Below are positions 43,829 to 52,876 of a DNA stretch of 64,000 bases, in pieces. How positions within the stretch are numbered: the first letter of the stretch is position 1; each line of letters opens with the position of its first letter. This DNA comes from Erysipelatoclostridium sp. AM42-17 (GTDB lineage Bacteria > Bacillota_I > Bacilli_A > Erysipelotrichales > Coprobacillaceae). Made by a program: the position numbers and the translations under genes. The notes under the pieces are model-generated. The model was given only the letters and a program-made list of their open reading frames with translations. It made no database searches and was not told where the DNA came from. The stretch covers positions 124,001 through 188,000 of the forward strand of contig NZ_QUIN01000001.1 of NCBI RefSeq assembly GCF_003480255.1, given 5' to 3'.

Positions 43829-44422
43829 TCATCTTTCACGTTTGTGAGTAATAAAAATCGGCTGAATTTGATGATCATTTAAAGCATTAACAATTGTTTG
43901 AATTCCTAATGTATATTCAGTTAATAAACTATTGGGTTTCTTTATTGTATCATCCTGATACATAGGCATAAAATAAAAGTGTTTTGTATTCATCAACTGC
44001 ATAAAATTAACACCGCTTGTTGAAAGAGCATCATTTGAACAAAGTCCAATCACAATATTTCGATTATTTCTTAAAGTAGCTTTAACTGCCATTGTAACAG
44101 CATTATCATTAATCCCATGAGTTAACTTAGCTAAAGTATTCCCGCTGCAAGGATAGACAATCATTAAATCTAACTGAATTACTGGACCAAAGGGTTCAGC
44201 ATCAACAATATGAGTAATTAACGGATGCTTTGTATATTCTTTTATTTGCGATATTAAATGTTGATGTTTAAAAAAGCGTGTATCATAGTTTAATACTTCA
44301 TCAGTCAAAAAGACATAAAGATCCACACCATGATCATTTAATTCTTTTAAAAAAAGCAACAATGGCTTCATAGAACAAAAAGAACCAGTAATACCTATTC
44401 CTATCTTCTTATTTTTTAACAT
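43829..44422 (-). CDS. dpaB: Dipicolinate synthase subunit B
   Basis: 197 residues, a flavoprotein of the HFCD fold (GIGITGSFCSMK at the N-terminus, LMIVYPCSGNTLAKLTHGINDNAVTMAVKATLRN in the centre). With DpaA it oxidises dihydrodipicolinate to dipicolinic acid in the mother cell (SpoVFB). The start overlaps dpaA by 14 bases, so the two are coupled. Synteny with RNase J and spoIIIE is that of Bacillus spoVF. Confidence 0.93.
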   Translation of the reverse strand: MLKNKKIGIGITGSFCSMKPLLLFLKELNDHGVDLYVFLTDEVLNYDTRFFKHQHLISQIKEYTKHPLITHIVDAEPFGPVIQLDLMIVYPCSGNTLAKLTHGINDNAVTMAVKATLRNNRNIVIGLCSNDALSTSGVNFMQLMNTKHFYFMPMYQDDTIKKPNSLLTEYTLGIQTIVNALNDHQIQPIFITHKRER

Positions 44423-45074
44423 TTCTCATCACCCTATCCATAGTATGAAAAATAAGTTTGGCACTTTGCCTTGGAAAAAACATTCCCGGTAACGATCGAT
44501 ATGAATAATACGATGCATGATTTATACTTATAGTTGTAGCTAAATCATAAATAACACTTTTGTCAAATGTTTGATAACAAATTGTTTCTTTAGGGATAGT
44601 GTTAATAATGACATCAAATTCCCCTTCTATATGTTTCAAATCAACATGCTGGTATCCCCTTTGTTTAATAATGACATCATCTTTATTATTCCTATTAGCA
44701 ATCGTTATTGTATTATGATATTGCTTTAAACAATGCGCTATTTTTTGAGCTAAATCTCCAAAACCCAAAATCAAAATACGATTGCGATAGCCGTGCCTGT
44801 TTTCAATCATTAATTTTAACAAACCTAAAACCGTCAATAAATTATTTTCTTGCTTAAAAATAATATCTTTATTAATATTAATTGTTGGATATACTCCGTC
44901 ATTTAATGTAAAAATATAAGGACATCTTAAATCACAATATTGATTTCCATTTTTACCTAAATAATAAAAATCTAAATCGTTTCTAAATTCGCTTAACTTA
45001 TATCCTGAATTTAACAAATAATATTTAAGCCATTCATCTCTTTTATCTAAGACCTCGACATATCCTTTCATCAT
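44409..45074 (-). CDS. dpaA: Dipicolinate synthase subunit A, short form
   Basis: 221 residues against nearly 300 in Bacillus SpoVFA. The Rossmann core ILILGFGDLAQKIAHCL and DVIINTIPKETI and the C-terminal IYDLATTISINHASYYSYRSLPGMFFPRQSA are kept; the missing part is N-terminal. It binds NAD(P) and acts with DpaB. Two ATG codons overlap at 45074 and 45071; GAGGTGGC is the ribosome binding site. Compactness may be clade-specific rather than a truncation, because the frame is intact. Confidence 0.85.
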   Translation of the reverse strand: MMKGYVEVLDKRDEWLKYYLLNSGYKLSEFRNDLDFYYLGKNGNQYCDLRCPYIFTLNDGVYPTININKDIIFKQENNLLTVLGLLKLMIENRHGYRNRILILGFGDLAQKIAHCLKQYHNTITIANRNNKDDVIIKQRGYQHVDLKHIEGEFDVIINTIPKETICYQTFDKSVIYDLATTISINHASYYSYRSLPGMFFPRQSAKLIFHTMDRVMRNVKK

Positions 45075-45141
45075 GCCACCTCAATAATAATATATGACAT
45101 AAAGTAAAAAATGATATAAAATAAAAAATAAGGAGTCTATT

Positions 45142-45636
45142 ATGGAATATCTACTCATTATTTTAACAATTTGTTTATCTTTTACATTTCATCCTCTTTA
45201 TAATAATTTCACAAGTTTACTTGTTTATCATCATTATGTTCTCTATTTTGGATGGCTTATAATCAATATTCTTTTTATATTTATCAAGCTTTATCATCTT
45301 AGCAACAGATCAAATAGAAGAATCCTATATCTTATTTCTTGTTTGTTTATTATTGGTACCTTTTTACCCTATCATCTTTCTACCAGTGATTTAACTTCAT
45401 TTTTACATGTAGGGCTTACTTTTTTAGCACTCATTCTTACTTTTGTTTTGCTCAAACTCATCATTAAACAATCCATGTTAACATCATATAAAAAAGCCAA
45501 TCAAGTTGATTATTGGCTTAATTGGCAAATAAGTATTATTATTTTATTACTGATGATGTTTGGTACCATTAATGGTATTATTGAAATTGTAACATTAAGT
45601 AGTATTCTATTAACAATGAGACAACTATCACATTAA
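45142..45636 (+). CDS. Membrane protein of unknown function, divergent from dpaA
   Basis: 164 residues with about five membrane helices (2-20, 31-52, 63-78, 86-108, 128-155). Short loops are rich in His and Lys (YHHYV, YHLSNRSNRR). I do not recognise a family. ATG 45142 follows AAGGAG. The 67-base divergent spacer shared with dpaAB may mean joint sporulation control, but that is inference. Confidence 0.65.
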   Translation: MEYLLIILTICLSFTFHPLYNNFTSLLVYHHYVLYFGWLIINILFIFIKLYHLSNRSNRRILYLISCLFIIGTFLPYHLSTSDLTSFLHVGLTFLALILTFVLLKLIIKQSMLTSYKKANQVDYWLNWQISIIILLLMMFGTINGIIEIVTLSSILLTMRQLSH

Positions 45637-46184
45637 TGATTGATTAGATAATGATATTGCATAGATTCTTTTAATGGCTCACTATCAATGCCTAACGCTT
45701 CAACTATTTCATAAGCAAAAGCAAACCCTGCTGCTGGACCTTTACCAGTGATAATATTTTTATCCTTTATTACTAATGCTTCTTTATAATTTGCGTCTGT
45801 TAATTCATCTTCAAAGCCAGGATAACATGTTACGGTTTTATTTTTTAAAGCACCGGCAGCCTGTAATACAATAGGACCTGCACAAATAGCCGCAACAATC
45901 TTGTTTGCTTCAAACATCATTTTAACTAATTCTAATACTCGATGATCTTTTTGTAAGTTTTTTGCTCCAGGCATCCCTCCTGGGATAACAACAGCATCAA
46001 AGTCTTTTATTTCATCATCGTAAAGTCTATCTGCCTTAACAATCAAGTTATGTGAACTGGCTACAAACTCACTATCCATACCAATTAATTCACCTTCAAT
46101 ACCTGCTCTACGGCAAACATCTAAAACACTTAAAGCTTCTAATTCTTCAAATCCATCTTTTAATAAGATAGCAACTTTTTTCAT
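45633..46184 (-). CDS. DJ-1/PfpI family protein
   Basis: 183 residues. Glu in LLKDGFEELEALSVLDV, nucleophile Cys in IVAAICAGPIVLQAAG, and VVIPGGMPGAKNL place it in the DJ-1/YajL/ThiJ group. Proposed roles include glyoxalase or deglycase activity and protein stress protection. The C-terminus converges on the membrane protein gene, overlapping it by 4 bases. RBS AAAGGGAG. Confidence 0.92.
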   Translation of the reverse strand: MKKVAILLKDGFEELEALSVLDVCRRAGIEGELIGMDSEFVASSHNLIVKADRLYDDEIKDFDAVVIPGGMPGAKNLQKDHRVLELVKMMFEANKIVAAICAGPIVLQAAGALKNKTVTCYPGFEDELTDANYKEALVIKDKNIITGKGPAAGFAFAYEIVEALGIDSEPLKESMQYHYLINH

Positions 46185-46285
46185 GATATCATCTCCCTTT
46201 GTTATTATAACATAGTATCATTGAATTATCATAAAACACGTAATATAATATTAACGTTAAAATAAGAAAAGAAAGAGAATGAAAA

Positions 46286-47467
46286 ATGAAAAAAATAATT
46301 ATCGGTGTAACTGGTAGTATCGCTGCTTATAAAGCATGTGAAGTTATTAGTTTACTCAAGAAAAAAAATCAATACGACATTGAAGTCATTATGACAAAAA
46401 ATGCAACTCAATTTGTAAGTCCTCTTACTTTTGGCGCCTTAATTAATAAACCTGTACTCATCGACGATTTTGATGAAACAGGTTATCAAATTAAACACAT
46501 CCAAATTGTTAAAAATGCAGATTGCTTTGTTATCGTTCCTGCAACAGCAAATATCATTGCAAAAATTGCCAACGGCATTAGTGATGATGTTCTTACAAGC
46601 GCATTTCTTGCTGCTACATGTCCTAAATTGATTGCTCCTGCAATGAATGTTAATATGTACGATAATCTAGCAACGCAAAGGAACATCGAAAGATGTTTAA
46701 CCTATGGGATTCGTTTTATCGATCCGGCATATGGCAAATTAGCTTGTGGTGATGTAGGAAGAGGAAAATTAGCTGATGTCGAAGACATTGTAGATCTTAT
46801 AGAAGGTTCTATGTATCCTCAATCATTACATTTAAGAAATGTTTTAATTACAGCCGGCCCTACTCAAGAAGCCCTTGATCCTGTTCGTTATATTACCAAT
46901 CATTCAAGTGGCAAAATGGGATATGAACTTGCAAAAAGTGCTCGTAACCTTGGTGCCCATGTTACATTAATTACTGGTCCTACTCACTTAAAAAAACCTT
47001 ATGGTGTAGATATTATTGAAATAACCAGTGCTATGGAAATGTTTGAAGAAACAAAAAAATTAGTCGAATACCAAGATTATATTATCATGGCTGCAGCCGT
47101 TGGTGACTATCGTCCTAAAACAAAAGCAGCACAAAAAATAAAAAAAGCAGATCACAACTTTAATATAGAATTAGAAAAAAATCTTGATATTCTTAATTAT
47201 GTTGGAAATATCAAAACACATCAAACATTATGCGGGTTTGCAATGGAAACAGAAAATGTAATCGAAAATGCTAAAAATAAATTTATTAAAAAGAATTGTG
47301 ATTTACTTGTTGTCAATGATTTATTTGAAAAAGGTGCTGGTTTTAAAGGAGATACGAATAAAGTAGCCTTTATAACCAAAAATTTTGTTGAATACAAAGA
47401 TCTTATGTCTAAATCTCAATTAGCAGATTTAATTATAGATAAATTAAGAAAAATCAAAGGAGAATAA
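46286..47467 (+). CDS. coaBC: Bifunctional phosphopantothenoylcysteine decarboxylase/phosphopantothenate-cysteine ligase
   Basis: 393 residues. N-terminal CoaC flavoprotein: IGVTGSIAAYKACEVISLL, VIVPATANIIAKIANGISDD and PAMNVNMYDN. C-terminal CoaB: LITAGPTQEALDPVRYITNHSSGKMG and MAAAVGDYRPK. It carries out two consecutive steps of coenzyme A synthesis. coaX, the first step, follows one base later, so the operon supplies the early CoA pathway. Confidence 0.95.
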   Translation: MKKIIIGVTGSIAAYKACEVISLLKKKNQYDIEVIMTKNATQFVSPLTFGALINKPVLIDDFDETGYQIKHIQIVKNADCFVIVPATANIIAKIANGISDDVLTSAFLAATCPKLIAPAMNVNMYDNLATQRNIERCLTYGIRFIDPAYGKLACGDVGRGKLADVEDIVDLIEGSMYPQSLHLRNVLITAGPTQEALDPVRYITNHSSGKMGYELAKSARNLGAHVTLITGPTHLKKPYGVDIIEITSAMEMFEETKKLVEYQDYIIMAAAVGDYRPKTKAAQKIKKADHNFNIELEKNLDILNYVGNIKTHQTLCGFAMETENVIENAKNKFIKKNCDLLVVNDLFEKGAGFKGDTNKVAFITKNFVEYKDLMSKSQLADLIIDKLRKIKGE

Positions 47468-47468
47468 T

Positions 47469-48236
47469 ATGTTAGTTGTTGTAGATATTGGAAATACAAA
47501 TATAACTATGGGATTATATCATGATGATAAATTAGTTGGTAATTATCGTTTAACAACTAAATTACAGCGTACATCCGACGAATATGGCTTTATGATTTTA
47601 AGTTTCTTAAATGCTTATCATACAAAAGTCGAAGATATCAAAGATGTGATTATTGCTAGTGTTGTACCTAAAATCATGTATTCTTTTACCAATTCAATTC
47701 GTAAATATTTTCATAAAGAGCCCATTATTGTAGGTCCTGGAATTAAAACAGGAATTTCAATCAAAATAGATAATCCAAAAGCTTTAGGTGCTGATCGTCT
47801 AGTTGATGCTGCTGGTGCATACTATTTACATCATTGTGCATGCTTGGTCATTGATTTTGGTACTGCTACAACTTTTGATATCATTTCATCAAAAGGAGAA
47901 TTCTTAGGTGGCGCTACTGCCCCAGGACTTGGCATCAGTGTTGAAGCTTTATCTTCCCAAGCTGCCAAATTACCAGAAATCGAAATCAAAAAACCTGCAT
48001 CAATAATTGGTCGTAATACTGTTGACAGTATGCAAGCTGGTGTCGTTTATGGTTATATCGGTTTAACCGATAAGATTATCTCTCAAATCAAAAAAGAATA
48101 TGGTGAAGAATTAAAAGTTGTCTCTACTGGCGGGCTAGGTCGTATGATATATCATGAAACTGATCTTATAGATACTTATGATCCAGATCTAACATTTAAA
48201 GGATTAAAAATTATTTATGATCTTCAAAACAAATAA
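47469..48236 (+). CDS. coaX: Type III pantothenate kinase
   Basis: 255 residues of the ASKHA fold. Phosphate motif VVDIGNTNITMGLY, pantothenate region GADRLVDAAGAYY, and VIDFGTATTFDII. It phosphorylates pantothenate and needs a monovalent cation. RBS AAAGGAG in the end of coaBC. Grouping with coaBC supports the assignment. Confidence 0.96.
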   Translation: MLVVVDIGNTNITMGLYHDDKLVGNYRLTTKLQRTSDEYGFMILSFLNAYHTKVEDIKDVIIASVVPKIMYSFTNSIRKYFHKEPIIVGPGIKTGISIKIDNPKALGADRLVDAAGAYYLHHCACLVIDFGTATTFDIISSKGEFLGGATAPGLGISVEALSSQAAKLPEIEIKKPASIIGRNTVDSMQAGVVYGYIGLTDKIISQIKKEYGEELKVVSTGGLGRMIYHETDLIDTYDPDLTFKGLKIIYDLQNK

Positions 48237-48270
48237 CACCTCTTGTTAATATATAAGAGGTGTTTTTTAT
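48235..48270 (+). terminator. Terminator of coaBC-coaX
   Basis: AACACCTCTT (48235-48244) and AAGAGGTGTT (48255-48264), 10-nt loop, then TTTTAT. Its tail overlaps the end of the convergent YetF-like gene. Confidence 0.9.
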
Positions 48271-48965
48271 ATAAAATCTTTTTCTTCATTAGACAATTCA
48301 AAAATTATTTCTTGACTGTTTTCCAAATAATACATGAGATAAATATGTTGTAACGATATATTTTTGACTTTCAATAACTGATCTAACCAAGTTCTATCCC
48401 GCCCGATATTCTTTAATTGATCAACTAGAACACTTCCTTCTTTAACCAATAAAACAGGTAGTTTTTTATCTTGGATTATTTTTTGGCTATCTCCTAGTTG
48501 ATAAGGACGATATTCTTCTTTTGGTAGAAAACTAAGTGTTCCATTTGTCTCGAGTACAACCTGATTAATCTGAGATATATCGAAATAGCCATTAATCCGA
48601 CATTGCATCAAAAATTCATCTAAATCCATTTTTGCTTTCTTTAATTGATTATTATATATTTGATCATTTTCATATAAAACAATCGGCCTTCCTTCAACTA
48701 AATAACGAATCTTAGGATATCGATACGTAATTTTGGATAAAAAATAAGGGAATAAAGCATATATAATCATACCAATCAAAGGTTTTAAAATATGAGCAAA
48801 GTCTTTCATAATCAATTCTGATGCAATAGAACCAATCGTGATTCCAATTATATAATCATACATACTTAATTGACTAACTTGCCTATACCCCAATAATTTT
48901 GTTAAAAAAAACAATACAATTAAAGAAAGAATAGGTAAAATTATAAACTCTAATAATTTCATCAT
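48267..48965 (-). CDS. DUF421/YetF family membrane protein
   Basis: 232 residues. Three N-terminal helices (about 7-80) with GYRQVSQLSMYDYIIGITIGSIAS, a DUF421 signature, then a soluble C-terminal domain with DEFLMQCRINGYFDISQINQVVLETNG. Bacillus has several paralogs; one type is needed with a 2Duf protein for spore stability or germination. A link with sporulation here is possible but not shown. RBS is weak. Confidence 0.88.
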   Translation of the reverse strand: MMKLLEFIILPILSLIVLFFLTKLLGYRQVSQLSMYDYIIGITIGSIASELIMKDFAHILKPLIGMIIYALFPYFLSKITYRYPKIRYLVEGRPIVLYENDQIYNNQLKKAKMDLDEFLMQCRINGYFDISQINQVVLETNGTLSFLPKEEYRPYQLGDSQKIIQDKKLPVLLVKEGSVLVDQLKNIGRDRTWLDQLLKVKNISLQHIYLMYYLENSQEIIFELSNEEKDFI

Positions 48966-48992
48966 ATCACCAATTTAAGTATGACCATAAAT

Positions 48993-49027
48993 AAAAAAAA
49001 GAAACGATTAAATTAATTAATCATTTC
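48993..49027 (-). terminator. Terminator of the LUD-flavin reductase pair
   Basis: GAAACGATTAA (49001-49011) and TTAATCATTTC (49017-49027), with a G-U pair on the minus strand, then a T run over 48993-49000. It overlaps the stop codon. Confidence 0.85.
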
Positions 49028-49517
49028 TATAACAAGCAATAATTTCACCTATATACATTTCATGATAATCTTTTTCAGGATACCATCTTTGATCAATTGA
49101 ATCATCAATAAAATGTTCCGGTTTAAGATAATCACTATACATTTTTTTACATATAAAAACCATTTTACCTTGTTTGAATGTAGGTTGTCCTTCAATTTCT
49201 TCTATATCAAAATGTACATCTGAAATTTTATCTCCATCACGTCCAGAACGTGACCCTAAAATACCTAATTCTTTTTTATAACCATCAAATAACGTAACAG
49301 TAAAGTAGTCTTGAGCATCTACAAATTTTTTTGTATATCTTTGAGGTCTAATGAATACTGTAGCTACATTTTTACCCCATAAATGTCCAAGTTGACCCCA
49401 ACTTGCAGTCATTGTATTGACTTGATCATTATTTTTAGCACTAATAAGAACCCAATGATTAGAAATTTCATCAAAGGGGTTAAAAGATAATTCATTTATA
49501 TCAATTTTTTTATACAT
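49017..49517 (-). CDS. Flavin reductase family protein
   Basis: 166 residues. FNPFDEISNHWVLISAKNN, NTMTASWGQLGHLWGKNVATVFIRPQRYT and DYFTVTLFD are typical of the FMN-binding split-barrel flavoprotein family. These proteins reduce flavin or related substrates with NAD(P)H. It follows the LUD gene by 13 bases, so both are likely co-transcribed in one redox function. RBS AAAGGAGAG. Confidence 0.88.
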   Translation of the reverse strand: MYKKIDINELSFNPFDEISNHWVLISAKNNDQVNTMTASWGQLGHLWGKNVATVFIRPQRYTKKFVDAQDYFTVTLFDGYKKELGILGSRSGRDGDKISDVHFDIEEIEGQPTFKQGKMVFICKKMYSDYLKPEHFIDDSIDQRWYPEKDYHEMYIGEIIACYRND

Positions 49518-49530
49518 ACACTCTCTCCTT

Positions 49531-50172
49531 TTAATAACCTAAATCTTCATTAACAACAATAACTTGTATTCTATTTTTTACAGATTGATAAGATAGTTTA
49601 ACAAAAGAACTACAAATACGATCAGCAGAATGACAATTTAAACATTTACCAGCCTTGGTACAAGGCGTATTTTTATTTAAACGTAAAGCGTTAGTGGGCG
49701 CCGCTACATTTCTAATATGATTAATTGCCGCTTCTTCATTTGTAAAAATTTTATTTCTGCCAACAATAACAAGCACCTTCTTAGGTCCATAAATCATCGC
49801 AGCAACTCTATTTCCATTACCATCAATATTATAAAGACAACCATTCATATCAATAGCATTACTACTTGTAATATATAAATCAGCCAATAACGACTGTCTA
49901 AAAATATCTTGAATTTGTTCACCGGTTAATCCTTCTTGATAACGATCATAAAATTTAACAGGACTTTTTCTAATTTTATCAATAACACCTGTTTCAAATA
50001 ATGTCATTGATCCTCCCACACCAACACTCACGTTATCTTTAAGATATTGATTCAAATAATCTAATAGTTCTCCCTTATCATTTAACTGTACCAATTCCAT
50101 ATTATTATCGCGAAAAGCTTTTTCCATTTTTTCACGCTTTAAATTAATTAATGTTTCTAAATTTTTATCCAT
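49531..50172 (-). CDS. LUD domain protein (lactate utilization LutC/DUF162 type)
   Basis: 213 residues. NVSVGVGGSMTLFETGV, LLADLYITSSNAID, GNRVAAMIYGPKKVLVIVG and a Cys cluster, CTKAGKCLNCHSADRIC, are visible. LUD proteins occur in lactate-utilisation complexes, but stand-alone short forms like this one with a Cys cluster are of unknown function. Partners lutA and lutB are absent; the neighbour is a flavin reductase. Confidence 0.88.
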   Translation of the reverse strand: MDKNLETLINLKREKMEKAFRDNNMELVQLNDKGELLDYLNQYLKDNVSVGVGGSMTLFETGVIDKIRKSPVKFYDRYQEGLTGEQIQDIFRQSLLADLYITSSNAIDMNGCLYNIDGNGNRVAAMIYGPKKVLVIVGRNKIFTNEEAAINHIRNVAAPTNALRLNKNTPCTKAGKCLNCHSADRICSSFVKLSYQSVKNRIQVIVVNEDLGY

Positions 50173-50250
50173 CTTTACACATCATCACTAAGTGACTTTC
50201 CTCCTACCACCATAGTATAACACTCAATCTATCATTTATTAAGCATCAAT

Positions 50251-51054
50251 TTATGAAATAGTAATGACATCTAAATCATTAGGAACATAAACATTTCCCT
50301 TAAAATATTGTTTAGCTTCTTGCGTATATAATTCTTTTCTATTTTTTAAGTTTTTCTCTTCAGTATGATATAAGACAAGATTTTTTACATTTTGTTGGTT
50401 AGCTAAAATACTTGCATCTTTAGCCGTTGAATGATGCTTTTCATATGGTTTAAATATATCTCTTTGATCATATAAACAAAAAGCTTCACATAAAAGCCAA
50501 GTTGAATCTTTTACATAATCTAAACAAGATTCATCACATGGCTCATCGCCTAAACATGTTAATTTTTGATTTCCCTCTAAAATATAAAAACCGAACTGTT
50601 TCATTTTAGTTGAATGAATATCAAAAAAAGTAAATGGTAAGTGATTGATTATACATGTTTGTAAGTGTGTGACTTCTTTAATAAAAATACGATTATCTAA
50701 TAGACCAACCATCTTATTGACTAAAGTCAACTCTAAAATTGTTTTTAACGTAGTCGCTGCTTCATCATGACAGTATATGTAAAAATCACCAGAATATGTC
50801 CCTTGTAAAATTTGTGTTGCTATCATACGATAAACCCAAATTGCTCCTAAGATGTGATCCGTATGACAATGTGTAATAATCATATGATGAATTTGATTTA
50901 ATGATATATTAGCTAAATCTAATTGTTTTAAAATGCCGTTACCCCCTCCGGCATCAACTAAAACATATTCATTTAAGTTTTTTATTGCAAAACAAGTGTT
51001 ATAACAGTCTTTTACAGTTGCATTTCCAGTACCCAAAAAAATAATTTCTTCCAT
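50251..51054 (-). CDS. MBL-fold metallo-hydrolase
   Basis: 267 residues. Start IIFLGTGNATVKDCYNTCF, then ITHCHTDHILG (HxHxDH) and the later ligand region LGDEPCDESCLDYV; HHSTAKDASILANQQNVKNLVLYH is like the RNase Z/ElaC tail. It may be a phosphodiesterase of the RNase Z-like group, but the exosite arm of true RNase Z is not evident. It stands alone. RBS AAGGAGATG. Confidence 0.85.
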   Translation of the reverse strand: MEEIIFLGTGNATVKDCYNTCFAIKNLNEYVLVDAGGGNGILKQLDLANISLNQIHHMIITHCHTDHILGAIWVYRMIATQILQGTYSGDFYIYCHDEAATTLKTILELTLVNKMVGLLDNRIFIKEVTHLQTCIINHLPFTFFDIHSTKMKQFGFYILEGNQKLTCLGDEPCDESCLDYVKDSTWLLCEAFCLYDQRDIFKPYEKHHSTAKDASILANQQNVKNLVLYHTEEKNLKNRKELYTQEAKQYFKGNVYVPNDLDVITIS

Positions 51055-51147
51055 TGTTTCATCTCCTTATGTAATCTTGATTTATCATATCATAAATCAA
51101 TTGAATGGCAAGATTATATCTTATAAAATAAACTAGGAGGTTTAATT

Positions 51148-51675
51148 ATGAAAAGATTACTTATTGTTGTTGATTATCAAAATGATTTTGTTAACGGTAG
51201 CCTAGGATTTGAAAATGCTAAAAAAATTGATTCCTATATTGCTTCTCTTATAAAACAATTTCATCAAAATCAAGATGATGTTATTTTCACTTATGATAGT
51301 CATGAAACAAATTACTTAAACACACAAGAAGGAAAAAATCTACCCATTGCTCACTGTATTAGAAAAACGGATGGTTGGAATCTATATGGAAAAGTTGCTC
51401 AAGAAAAAAATAAAAATGACCTATGTATTTATAAAAATACCTTTGGCTCATTAGAATTAGGAAACATCTTAAAAGATACTCGTTATCTTGATATTACAAT
51501 TGTTGGTATTGTTTCTAATATATGTGTTCTTTCTAATGCTATTATTGTTAAAAGTGCTCTTCCCGAAGTGCCTATTTATATAGATAAAAAAGGGATAGCC
51601 AGCAATGATTTAGATTTACAAGAAAAAACAATAGAAATTTTAGAAAATTTACAATTTAAAGTAAAAAATAAATAA
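51148..51675 (+). CDS. Isochorismatase-family cysteine hydrolase (nicotinamidase-like)
   Basis: 175 residues. Catalytic Asp in LIVVDYQNDFVNGSLG, Lys region CIRKTDGW, and nucleophile Cys in VGIVSNICVLSNAII. Nicotinamidase (PncA) is the closest functional idea and would fit with NadD in the window, but the metal-binding His pair is not fully clear. RBS TAGGAGG. It lies before ilvE, which has its own promoter. Confidence 0.8.
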   Translation: MKRLLIVVDYQNDFVNGSLGFENAKKIDSYIASLIKQFHQNQDDVIFTYDSHETNYLNTQEGKNLPIAHCIRKTDGWNLYGKVAQEKNKNDLCIYKNTFGSLELGNILKDTRYLDITIVGIVSNICVLSNAIIVKSALPEVPIYIDKKGIASNDLDLQEKTIEILENLQFKVKNK

Positions 51676-51694
51676 AAGTTCATGTTGTTTTCTG

Positions 51695-51723
51695 TTGACA
51701 CTCTTCTTAATGAAGCGTAAAAT
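51695..51723 (+). promoter_or_regulatory. Sigma-A promoter of ilvE
   Basis: TTGACA (51695-51700), a 17-base spacer and TAAAAT (51718-51723), giving a short leader of about 30 bases before ATG 51760. No T-box or attenuator is present. Confidence 0.8.
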
Positions 51724-51759
51724 TTGCTTTAAGATAAAACAAGAAAGGAAGTACTTAAA

Positions 51760-52788
51760 ATGTCAAAGAAAGATATTGATTGGTCTAATATCGGTTTTGG
51801 ATATATACCAACAGAAGCAAGATTTGTTGCAAATTATAAAGATGGAGCATGGGATGAGGGCGTGATTACTGCTGATGACAAAGTTGTAATTAGTGAATGT
51901 GCTGGTGTTTTACAATATGCACAAACTTGTTTTGAAGGATTAAAAGCATATACTACAAAAGATGGTAAAGTTGTTTGCTTCCGTCCTGACTTAAATGCAG
52001 AACGTATGGCAAATACATGTAAAAGATTGGAAATGCCAGTTTATCCTGAAGATAAATGGGTTGAAGCAATTGAAAAAGTTGTTAAAGCAAATATTGATTA
52101 TGTACCACCTTATGGTTCAGGAGCAACTTTATATATTCGTCCATATATGTTTGGTAGTGACCCAGTTATTGGAGTTAAACCTGCAAATGAATATCAATTT
52201 AGAGTGTTTGTTACTCCAGTAGGACCATATTTTAAAGGAGGAGTTAAACCTATTACAATTAGAGTTTCTGATTTTGACAGAGCAGCTCCACACGGAACAG
52301 GACATATTAAAGCTGGTTTAAACTATGCTATGAGTTTACATGCTATCGTTGATGCTCATAATCAAGGATTTGATGAAAATATGTATTTAGATGCAGCTAC
52401 TAGAACTAAAGTTGAAGAAACTGGTGGAGCAAACTTCATTTTCGTTACTAAAGATAATAAAGTTGTTACTCCTAAATCAAATAGTATTCTTCCTTCAATT
52501 ACTAGACGTTCATTAATGTACGTAGCTAAAGAATATTTAGGATTAGAAGTTGAAGAAAGAGAAGTTTACTTTGATGAAGTAAAAGATTTCGCTGAATGTG
52601 GTCTTTGTGGTACTGCAGCAGTTATTTCTCCAGTCGGAAAAATTAATGATCATGGAAAAGAAATCTGCTTCCCAAGTGGAATGGAAGAAATGGGACCAAT
52701 CACTAAAAAACTTTATGAAACATTAACAGGTATTCAAATGGGAACAATTGAAGCTCCTAAAGGTTGGATTAAAGTTATTAAAGAATAA
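51760..52788 (+). CDS. ilvE: Branched-chain amino acid aminotransferase
   Basis: 342 residues of PLP fold type IV. FEGLKAYTTKDGKVVCFRPD at the N-terminus, the PLP Lys in GTGHIKAGLNYAMSL, EETGGANFIFV and CGLCGTAAVISPVG. It transaminates leucine, isoleucine and valine with glutamate/2-oxoglutarate. It is a single-gene unit between its promoter and a strong terminator. Its codon choice looks biased to frequent codons, suggesting high expression. Confidence 0.94.
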   Translation: MSKKDIDWSNIGFGYIPTEARFVANYKDGAWDEGVITADDKVVISECAGVLQYAQTCFEGLKAYTTKDGKVVCFRPDLNAERMANTCKRLEMPVYPEDKWVEAIEKVVKANIDYVPPYGSGATLYIRPYMFGSDPVIGVKPANEYQFRVFVTPVGPYFKGGVKPITIRVSDFDRAAPHGTGHIKAGLNYAMSLHAIVDAHNQGFDENMYLDAATRTKVEETGGANFIFVTKDNKVVTPKSNSILPSITRRSLMYVAKEYLGLEVEEREVYFDEVKDFAECGLCGTAAVISPVGKINDHGKEICFPSGMEEMGPITKKLYETLTGIQMGTIEAPKGWIKVIKE

Positions 52789-52794
52789 ATTATT

Positions 52795-52829
52795 AACGTT
52801 ACAGAAATAATCTGTAACGTTCTTTTTTT
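52795..52829 (+). terminator. Terminator of ilvE
   Basis: AACGTTACAGA (52795-52805) and TCTGTAACGTT (52811-52821), loop AATAA, then CTTTTTTT. Confidence 0.93.
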
Positions 52830-52837
52830 AGATAAAA

Positions 52838-52871
52838 ACAAAGCGTTTAGATAGATAATTCTAAACGCTTT
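52838..52871 (-). terminator. Terminator of the citrate synthase gene
   Basis: AAAGCGTTTAGA (52840-52851) and TCTAAACGCTTT (52860-52871), 12-bp stem with an 8-nt loop, followed on the minus strand by GTTTTTATC. Confidence 0.85.
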
Positions 52872-52876
52872 ATTAC

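Noticed and set aside
45081..45096. CATATATTA on the minus strand looks like a sigma-K/sigma-E -10 element for dpaA.
   Set aside because: Its start site would fall inside the dpaA ribosome binding site, so it could not give a translatable message, and no -35 fits.
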